This document shows positions 57,032-64,000 of a stretch of 64,000 nucleotides of DNA, piece by piece. The notes below the pieces were generated by a model. The model did no database searches, had not been told where the DNA came from, and saw only the letters and a list, made by a program, of their open reading frames with translations. Position 1 is the first letter of the stretch. Each line of letters starts with the position of its first letter. The translations under genes and the position numbers were made by a program. Source of the DNA: Paraphoma chrysanthemicola. Its lineage: Eukaryota > Ascomycota > Dothideomycetes > Pleosporales > Phaeosphaeriaceae. The stretch is from the NCBI GenBank assembly GCA_020744225.1, contig JAGMWG010000001.1:1426001-1490000 (forward strand), given 5' to 3'.

Positions 57032-58684
57032 TCATTTCTCTAACTCGTTCTCCTCGACTTCTCCAAATGGATAATCCGTGTACCCCTCACTCTCAACCAC
57101 GACCGCACCGGCATAAACCGTGGCCACGTTCCACTTAGTCAGTCTCCGCCCAAACCGAAGCTTCTCTACTAGATCTGGATTACTGATAAACCATCTCCCA
57201 AACGTGATGGCATCTACCTCCCCCTTTTCCACCTCCTCATAGCAATTCTCGCTATTATAGTTCCCACCCGCTAATATGGGTGTAGTCTTCAGTACCTCTT
57301 CGAAGTGCCTTAGATGGAGGTCCTCAACTGTAGCAGCCACCTTCCCCGCATTAATAGCCGTGTACATATTTTCCCACTTGGTCTTCTCTTCGAGCAGGAG
57401 ATCGGCTCGCGGCTGAATGAGACATACATATGCGACCCCTCGCTTCTCAACTTCGCTCAGCACATACCGGTAATTGGCTATCGGATCCGAATCCAATGGT
57501 ACCCAAACTGTACCCCATGGGCTCATTCGAATCGACACCTTGCATGCCCCGACAGCGGCGATGACTGCATCGAGGATTTCGAGCGTGAGCCGAGCTCGGT
57601 TTTCTTTATTGCCTCCGTAGGCATCGGTGCGGAAGTTGACGTTGCTGTTCAGGAATTGGTCGAGCAGATATCCATTGCCCGACGCCTTAGTATCATTAGC
57701 TTCCTGTCTCCTTTTCCAAGAGAATGCTTCACGTACAATTTCGACACAATCAAAGCCGGCTTCGATGGCGCATTTCGCAGCATGCACAAAGTCGTCAATT
57801 GTGTCCTTGATATCCTGCAACGTCATCGGCTTGGCCGTCTCATGAGGCACTTTGATGCCTCCAGGCGTGTTCCTGTTGACATAGCCGATGTTCGTTGCGG
57901 AAGAGCTCAATGGCTGACGGCCGCCGAGCGAGACCGAGACCGCGTAGCGCCCGACCTGACCAATTATTAGGACACTACCCGAAGCTTGAAACGATCACTA
58001 GAGGAAGAACTCACATGCCACAACTGACACGCCATGAACGCACCCTTGGCATGCACAGCGTCCGTCACCTTCTTCCACTACAGCAGGATTAGCACCGACT
58101 CATGTGAGCATCGAAAATTCAAGTGTGATCCCGAGGATTCTATCCAATGACATGTCTCATGACATAAATCTATCATGATTCACAGGGAAAAGCTTGAGAT
58201 CGATACATACAGCCCTCACGTGCTCAGGTGCAAACATCCCTGGTACGCCGTAGAAACCTCCAGCCTGGGCCAATGTTAGCCTTCACTTCGCCATATATCA
58301 CAAAGGGCTGGTGCACGAGTGTATTGAACGTTTAGAGTAGTGGAAATCACAAACCATCAAGCTCGGATGCATGCCCTCTGTGATGAGCAGGCCTCCCTTC
58401 GACGCTCTCTGGGTATAATACTCCGTGACGACCGGAGTCGGTACGCTACCAGGACAGCGTAGGCGCGTCAGCGGTGACATGATGACCCGATGTTCGAGAT
58501 TCATGGTTCCAAGACGGAGAGGCGAGAAGAGTTTGCTGCTCTCGCGGGGTGACAGGATGGAACCCATGGTGCGGGATGAAGTGTGCTGTGCGATCTGTTG
58601 AAGGCGGGCTACTGCTATGTCGTAAGCTTCAACACCTTTACAAATAGGAGACGATGTTGTACTTGGTGTATCCTGTGATCCCAT
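57032..58684 (-). CDS. Old yellow enzyme family NADH:flavin oxidoreductase, active-site variant
   Basis: This is an FMN-dependent ene-reductase fold of about 439 residues. Exons are 58684-58355, 58264-58211, 58077-58015, 57955-57737 and 57685-57032. Motifs are SSKLFSPLRLGTMNLEHRVIMSPLTRLR, the FMN threonine region, then ACQLWHVGR, VSIRMSPWG and AITFGRWFISNPDLVEKL. The segment that normally reads VEIHxANGYLLDQF is VEI-ASGN-GYLLDQF after removing a 51-nt intron (57736-57686, GCTAAT branch). Asn and Tyr remain, but the substrate-binding His is Ala. If the intron is kept the frame stays open with 17 extra residues, still without the His. The N-terminal 39 residues before MGSILSPRESS may not be translated. 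Confidence 0.85.
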
Positions 58685-59310
58685 AGCGGCGGCTTCAGCT
58701 AATCTGATACTATCGCAAAGCTGAGACCCAAACTGGCCTATTGAGCACTCCTCACTCCCTCTTAAGTAGGGATTCGTCTACATTTCAAGATTAAGCCTTG
58801 CAACACAACGAAAGGTAAGAAACTGCCGAGGTATGTCGAACCGCTTTTCGACTTGATGCTGGTCCGTCTGACTTTCGTTTTGGGCGAACGCTAGTTCAGC
58901 TTCATGCACAAGCCTAGTGAGCGCAAGCGACAGCCTTCACCTGCGTTCGTATGTCCATGTTCTCGCACGCCGAGAAGTCCCAGTATTAGTGTCGTGGCTT
59001 TGTTCGATCGTGAGATGCAATAGCATCCTCTAAGTCGTCTCAAAAGACCCGATTAGTGATCTCGGGCTAACTGTTGCTCCTTAGCCCGCCATCGATCGTC
59101 TTAGCGGCCTGTCAACCTACGGAATGGTGGATCCGAAACGGGACATATTGCCCTCCGTACACCGAAGCTGATTAATCGTCGCAATGATGCCATTCTTCCT
59201 TCTCAGCCTCGAGCCCCAACACGAGCTTGTGCCTAACATTGCTCACCCTCGAACTTCAAGTATCCATTGATGAGTGAGACAGGAAATACGATCGAACTGT
59301 TTACACGGCA
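58685..59310. promoter_or_regulatory. Divergent promoter region, OYE / isochorismatase
   Basis: This is 626 bp separating two oppositely oriented genes of the putative cluster remnant. No gene is seen. It may drive both, but no cluster-specific factor motif was identified. Confidence 0.35.
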
Positions 59311-60221
59311 ATGTCTTCATCTCAGGAATCCAAATCCAGTCGTCCCAACAAAGCGATCGTTCTTGTCGACGTCTACAATGAGTTCCTTCATCCCAGTGGG
59401 AAAATCTATCCGATCGTTAGTGAATCGTTAACCGAAACGAACACGGTGAGCCACTTGACAGAACTTGTCGACGCAGCCCGTAGGGCTCGTCTCCCGATCT
59501 ACTACGCATTACATCAGACGTGGAAGGAAGGAAACTACGACGGATGGCAGCACATGAACACTACGACATCTGGTATTGCCGGAACTAGGGCCATCGAAGA
59601 AGGAAGTTGGGGCGCCGAGATCTTTCAGGGTCTCGAGCCAGACATCTTGGGTAATAGAGATGTAGTGGTTAGCAAGCACTGGAACAGCAGGTGAGTTCCT
59701 TGTATAAACTGAAGGGACGAATCAACCTGGGTCGTGTCATACATTTCATTCCCGTTTGCGGTGCTTCCATGTCCCGTAAGCTAATACCAGTGACTCCGTG
59801 ATTAGTGGATTCGCCAACACCGACCTGGACTATCAGCTACATCAGCGCGAGATCACTCATTTAGTCTTGGCAGGAATGATCGCAAACACTTGTCTTGAGT
59901 CTACGGCAAGATATGCACGGGAGCTGTAAGTTCTGTTGCTTTTGTTGTCAGATTTCATCGGCTAAAGCCAGCGCTAACCCTCTGGACTAGAGGATACCAT
60001 GTTACATTGTTGTAAGTCTCAGAACTACCTTAGCCATGATCTTCACTTTATTAATGGGACGGTCTCTTGGAAGGACTGACGCAACGGCCGGATTTTCAAA
60101 CGCTCATAAGGATGCCGCAACGAATCTCATTTGGCCTATCATAGCAGATGAAGTGAAGACGGTCAGTGAGTGGACGTCTTCGAATGATGAGAGCGTACGT
60201 GGGGCTGAGCATCGGTTATGA
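59311..60221 (+). CDS. Isochorismatase-like cysteine hydrolase
   Basis: This is a hydrolase of the isochorismatase/nicotinamidase superfamily, 222 residues. Four exons, 59311-59690, 59806-59925, 59991-60011 and 60074-60221, close in frame, including a 21-nt exon encoding GYHVTL. The catalytic triad is visible: Asp in IVLVDVYNEF, Lys in VVVSKHWNS and Cys in GMIANTCLESTAR. The loop after the nucleophile, DATAGFSNAHKDAA, is conserved. Lack of a signal peptide implies a cytosolic enzyme. Substrates in this family range from isochorismate to small amides. It sits beside the OYE gene in the accessory region. Confidence 0.88.
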
Positions 60222-60808
60222 ATTTTTATTGCCGCCCCACGACTACGTGCGCAAACGTGTTGTAGCGCATTGGGAACAGCACGACAGTATTAGATGAGCA
60301 GATATTGGGCCACACAGTAGTAAAACAGTCATTTGTTGGTTACCTTTGTCTCATGCTTACCAGCGGCATAGCTTTCTAAGCATAGATTGGATTCAGCGCC
60401 AGCATATGTAGCAGTGATTGCAGCAGGTAGTCGGAAGTCGAAAGCTTCAAACGTGCCGTCATTAGCAGGGAGGATTGCTGACCCGCACCAGGTGCAGGGT
60501 GCGCTGGAGGAGTTCCAGTGCGACTAAGACATTATATCAGACACTCACATGCTGGATTCGCGGACGCTCGGTCAAGTCACCTGTGAAATTGGGATCCAAC
60601 GGCCCGTACCGCCCACCTGATGGCGTCATAATTCCGATGGCGAACCGCATTTCTGATCCAACGACCACCGCTCCGGCCACATCTGGGGCGCGCACTATGA
60701 AACCAAGCGCAGGGGTGCTTGAGGCCTAGTAGTCGGTGCGAGCACGTACAGAGCGCTCGAAGATCGACACATGCAGGAGGCTGAGCTACAGGATTGCGGC
60801 TGGGGCAG
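60222..60808. other. Intergenic
   Basis: About 0.6 kb downstream of the isochorismatase gene. No gene is supported. Confidence 0.35.
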
Positions 60809-61196
60809 GTGAAAGAGCTATCTAACATGGTGGAGGCGACGCAGGAAGTGCTGCCGCCATACCCAGCCGACGTGCGTCCGTCTCAACCGAACGAGCGGTT
60901 GGTAGCATTACGACGACTAAAATGGTAGAGCTAGTGATCACCCTGGTGAAGCCGACAGCGCGTCAGATTCAGCCATTTCAGACGACAGCATTAGCATCGA
61001 GAGTGTCAGCGACGACCTGGCTGCGATCAAGACAAAGCAGCGGTACTTTCAGAACCAGATCATCGAGCTTCAAGAGACGACCAGGTACCTCCAGCATAGC
61101 TTGACATCGTCTTCGTATCTTCCCACGTTCACAGAGACTTGGGCGTCAGTTGTCGTTTACCCATCGTGGGGGCCCTTCTTGATCGTTGAGGGGTGA
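60809..61196 (+). pseudogene. Coding-like fragment of unknown gene
   Basis: A stretch from 60935 to 61196 reads without stops and looks like protein. It has an acidic, Ser-rich start (DHPGEADSASDSAISDDSI), then a predicted coiled coil (IKTKQRYFQNQIIELQETTR), then an aromatic segment (TFTETWASVVVYPSWGPF). A shorter open piece, 60809-60900 (VKELSNMVEATQEVLPPYPA), precedes it, but the gap is too short for a normal intron. Downstream, another frame (61190-61431) encodes a hydrophobic helix leading into the HET gene. These may be exons of an unrecognised gene, an alternative N-terminus of the HET protein, or a relic. I cannot resolve which. Confidence 0.3.
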
Positions 61197-61431
61197 ACAT
61201 CTGAGCGCACAAATAGGGACTTGGAGTCTTGGACGATCGTTGCTTGTCCTTCTGTTCACAGCGCGCTTGGCAAATCTTGGCGTTTCTATTGCCGCTGTGG
61301 CTGCAGAAATAAGACAGGGGGAAGCGACTCGCATGTTATATGAAGTGACCGTGTTGTGTGCGTATGCATGTCTATGTCTTCAAGTACAAACAGCAAGTCT
61401 TGAGAGCTTGTTCAGTTTCCACAAATTCGCC

Positions 61432-63879
61432 ATGTCATTCCACGGCTTTCCCAAAGGAATGGTATTCCAAGCCTCTCCGCGCTACAACAACAAGATCATG
61501 CGCGAAGAGGACGTCGATGAATTCTTTGCGAGAGCGACGTTTGGAGGTCCAGCAACTCGGCGAGAAATAGCACAGATGCCTAGATATCAGCAGAAGAGCA
61601 TGGATACGAAGGTACATATGCTAGACGACTCGCCAAAAACCTCACCGACAAACCAAGAATTCCATGCTAATCGGGCCGAATCATTCATGGGTCACCGGGC
61701 CGAATCAAATACCGAAAACGATGATACACCGAAGGCCAGTGATAATGCGAAAGGGAAGGCTCCAGCTCAACGATTCGTCTTCGGACACGGTGGCATGGGT
61801 CAACTTGAAGACCATGCATTCTCATTCACAAGCAGCGGTCCAGGAGAAATCGAGGGCAATACCTTCTGCGGACAATGCCGGATTCTGATCAAAAAGGGAC
61901 GCGCTATAAAATGCAAGCCGAACGTTGGTGCAAGAGGAGGGTTCAATATCTACATAGAAGGCGAGAATGATGGTGATAATGATCGTCTCGCGGATGTTTT
62001 TTCCCCCGGTTACGGCCTTTATCCGACATTTCAGGACCTATATAAGTCCGGTGAAATGGGTTGTCATCTCTGTTCACTACTGGCATGTCCTGATCCACAT
62101 GCCAAGTCCAATCCTCCATCCGACTGCGAGAATATTTACATGGTTGGTGTGTACCAACAGCAGAGTTATGACGGTCCCGGGAGGATCGAAATGCAGGTCA
62201 TGCAGTACCAAAGGAAAATCATCTCTCTCTTCTACGACTCCCCGAAGGCGAAACTTCAAGGATCACTAAGATATAGGCGAACAGATACCGAGCAGATATT
62301 TTCGCTGGCTCGCAAATGGTTGAACCAGTGCCAATCGTGTCACAGCGAATGTCAGAATGTATCAAGGGATAAAAGTTTCGTGCCGACACGATTACTTGAC
62401 ATCTCTACCGGACTCGAAGGCACTGTCACTTCCATCCGACTCTGTGTCACTTCGAACATGTCGGACAAAGAGAAGAAGGTGGAATATCTGGCACTCAGTC
62501 ACTGCTGGGGCGGCGTAGCTACGACGACCCTGAAAATGTCCACGTTGGCTGCTTTCCAAACCTCAATTGCACTTTCCTCCCTTCCGCAGAACTTCATGGA
62601 CGCCGCCATCATCGCTGTCAAGCTGGGATTCAGATACCTCTGGATCGATTCACTCTGCATAATTCAAGATTCGCCGCTCGACAAAGCTAGAGAGATCCCC
62701 ACCATGGGCAGCGTTTACGGGTGCGCTGCGATTACCATCGCAGCTCTAGGCGCTAAAAATAGTTATGGCGGTTGCTTCAGTACGCGCAATCCACTCTCTC
62801 TCGTTCCGGCCCTGCTCCGTGATGGCGATAGCACGACGCGCGATCAAGTCTGGGCCGGGAGCCAACAGTTGCAGGATCCAAGTGCCCAGGGGCCATTGAG
62901 ACCGCCGCTGCACAAGAGAGGATGGGTTGTACAAGAGCGCGCATTGGCTCCGAGGACTTTGAGCTTCGGTACGGACATGGTGTACTGGGACTGTCTAGGT
63001 GGTGTGGCATCGGAAGCAGTGACAGAAATCAAGAAAGAAAGCGGGGACGGGCTTAAAATTGCGCTCATGCAGTGTTCAGCAGAGAAAGGGAAGAGGTGGC
63101 AAGATTGTAAGTTGAAACTCCAGCATGAAGAATTATTAGTGAACAAACCTGACTGGGACTTCAATTTAGGGGAATCTTTCTGGTGGAACATCGTTCACGA
63201 GTACAGCATAAGCAAATTGACCCACCCAAGCGATAAATGGAACGCTTTTTCTGCCTTAGCTATGAGAGCCGAAGTGGCTACCGAGCAGACGCTGTACCAT
63301 GGACTCTGGGAGCGCAATTTCTTTGAGGAGAGTCTTTGGAAGTGCGACCAGCCTGGCCGAAGAATCAATCCCACGGATCTTGATGTACCAACCTGGACAT
63401 GGTTATCCGTGGACGCACCGGTCAACAACAATCAGCGATTCAATTACGAGAGAGACTTCGATAAGGTAGCCACAGTCACGGACCCACCACTGACACGATT
63501 CGCGGCTGATGGGCTTGGACGCTCAACAACTCTCATCATCCAAGGGCATCTTATGAACTTCTCTTGGAGTAGTTTTCGCACTCAGAATGGAGAGTCAAAG
63601 TATAATTTTCGATTCACCGACCATCCCGAACTTCATAACCGATCTAAATGTGACTGGTTTCCGGACGTGGTTCCACAAGGAGACTGGAAGCTTTCCGCCA
63701 TTCCGATGGTAGTGAATAAGAAAGGTGGAATCGAAGCGTATGGGCTTGTTGTGAAGCCTAATGATGAGTCAAATATATCCTGGGCACGCGTGGGTTTGTG
63801 GCAAATCTTTGGTCATGAGGTTGATGAGGCAGATATTCTGGGCTCAGCGGATAAGGACGAGACTATCACGCTTGTCTAG
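61432..63879 (+). CDS. HET-domain protein with N-terminal extension
   Basis: This is a second heterokaryon-incompatibility protein, 815 residues from the ATG at 61432, in one exon. The N-terminal 140 residues are polar and probably disordered. Next is a cysteine-containing region, NTFCGQCRILIKKG, with CHLCSL further on and CQSCHSEC near residue 300; this may be a metal-binding module. The HET domain follows: YLALSHCWGG, LPQNFMDAAIIAVKLGFRYLWIDSLCIIQD, then KRGWVVQERALAPRTLSFG. The C-terminal 250 residues contain PTWTWLSVDAPV, typical of this HET subgroup. The frame stays open upstream to 61186 without an ATG, so an extra 5' exon is possible. No catalytic function is assigned. Confidence 0.88.
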   Translation: MSFHGFPKGMVFQASPRYNNKIMREEDVDEFFARATFGGPATRREIAQMPRYQQKSMDTKVHMLDDSPKTSPTNQEFHANRAESFMGHRAESNTENDDTPKASDNAKGKAPAQRFVFGHGGMGQLEDHAFSFTSSGPGEIEGNTFCGQCRILIKKGRAIKCKPNVGARGGFNIYIEGENDGDNDRLADVFSPGYGLYPTFQDLYKSGEMGCHLCSLLACPDPHAKSNPPSDCENIYMVGVYQQQSYDGPGRIEMQVMQYQRKIISLFYDSPKAKLQGSLRYRRTDTEQIFSLARKWLNQCQSCHSECQNVSRDKSFVPTRLLDISTGLEGTVTSIRLCVTSNMSDKEKKVEYLALSHCWGGVATTTLKMSTLAAFQTSIALSSLPQNFMDAAIIAVKLGFRYLWIDSLCIIQDSPLDKAREIPTMGSVYGCAAITIAALGAKNSYGGCFSTRNPLSLVPALLRDGDSTTRDQVWAGSQQLQDPSAQGPLRPPLHKRGWVVQERALAPRTLSFGTDMVYWDCLGGVASEAVTEIKKESGDGLKIALMQCSAEKGKRWQDCKLKLQHEELLVNKPDWDFNLGESFWWNIVHEYSISKLTHPSDKWNAFSALAMRAEVATEQTLYHGLWERNFFEESLWKCDQPGRRINPTDLDVPTWTWLSVDAPVNNNQRFNYERDFDKVATVTDPPLTRFAADGLGRSTTLIIQGHLMNFSWSSFRTQNGESKYNFRFTDHPELHNRSKCDWFPDVVPQGDWKLSAIPMVVNKKGGIEAYGLVVKPNDESNISWARVGLWQIFGHEVDEADILGSADKDETITLV

Positions 63880-64000
63880 GAGTGACCAAAGGCAAGGATG
63901 ATGTGGATAGCGAGCACGGATTCTCACTCGAAGCTGATCGCGAGCATATCTGCGAGCTTTCATAGTTCTGACTATTTTCATGTGCATTAGGTATGCAGGT

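Noticed and set aside
1..64000. CRISPR arrays, insertion sequences or prophage
   Set aside because: No regularly spaced repeats, transposase-like frames or terminal repeats were seen; the sequence is eukaryotic.

Overview
This is a window of a filamentous ascomycete genome (Pezizomycotina). The gene content and style point towards Dothideomycetes, but that class assignment is inference. The evidence is that nearly every gene is broken by short introns (about 45-70 nt, GT-AG, with CTRAY-like branch points). There are also heterokaryon-incompatibility (HET) proteins, an AA9 polysaccharide monooxygenase, DUF7918 paralogues, a fungal polyketide synthase relic and fungal-type nutrient transporters. 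No viral, bacterial or plasmid material was seen. I rebuilt the exon structures by hand from open frames, splice sites and protein-family similarity. Reading frames close exactly in the models given unless an entry says otherwise.

Layout. 1-8 kb is housekeeping: the 3' end of methionine aminopeptidase 2, an EFM6-type lysine methyltransferase, an Amt/Mep ammonium transporter behind GATA-factor sites, a membrane protein and a mitochondrial carrier. 8-14 kb is nearly gene-free and leads into a three-finger C2H2 transcription factor (14.1-16.3 kb). 16.3-20.4 kb is again sparse and holds what looks like a decaying gene. 20.5-24.2 kb has a DUF4267 protein, a short-chain dehydrogenase and a HET protein. 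25-37 kb is dense with core cell biology: a tiny SERF/4F5 protein, a secreted cupredoxin, an SMN orthologue, a NIFK/Nop15-like nucleolar RRM protein, COPII Sec23, a cupin and an AA9 LPMO. 37.6-42 kb is a tandem array of three DUF7918 genes with the same intron logic and a SUMO-interaction-like C-terminus. 43-45 kb carries a secreted M28 aminopeptidase and a TMEM14 protein.

45.9-64 kb is accessory. A 6-methylsalicylic-acid-synthase-like polyketide synthase has lost its N-terminus and carries several stops and frameshifts. It is followed by intact genes for a beta-carbonic anhydrase, a secreted FAD-linked oxidase, a DMT-family transporter, an old-yellow-enzyme relative lacking a usual active-site histidine, an isochorismatase-like hydrolase and a second HET protein. 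This reads as a dying or repurposed secondary-metabolite cluster: the backbone enzyme is dead while the tailoring and transport genes remain open.

Functional links. SMN and the nucleolar RRM gene share a 316-bp divergent promoter, and both act in RNA-protein particle biogenesis. Sec23 supplies the secretory route used by the LPMO, aminopeptidase, cupredoxin and FAD oxidase. The ammonium transporter is probably under nitrogen metabolite control.
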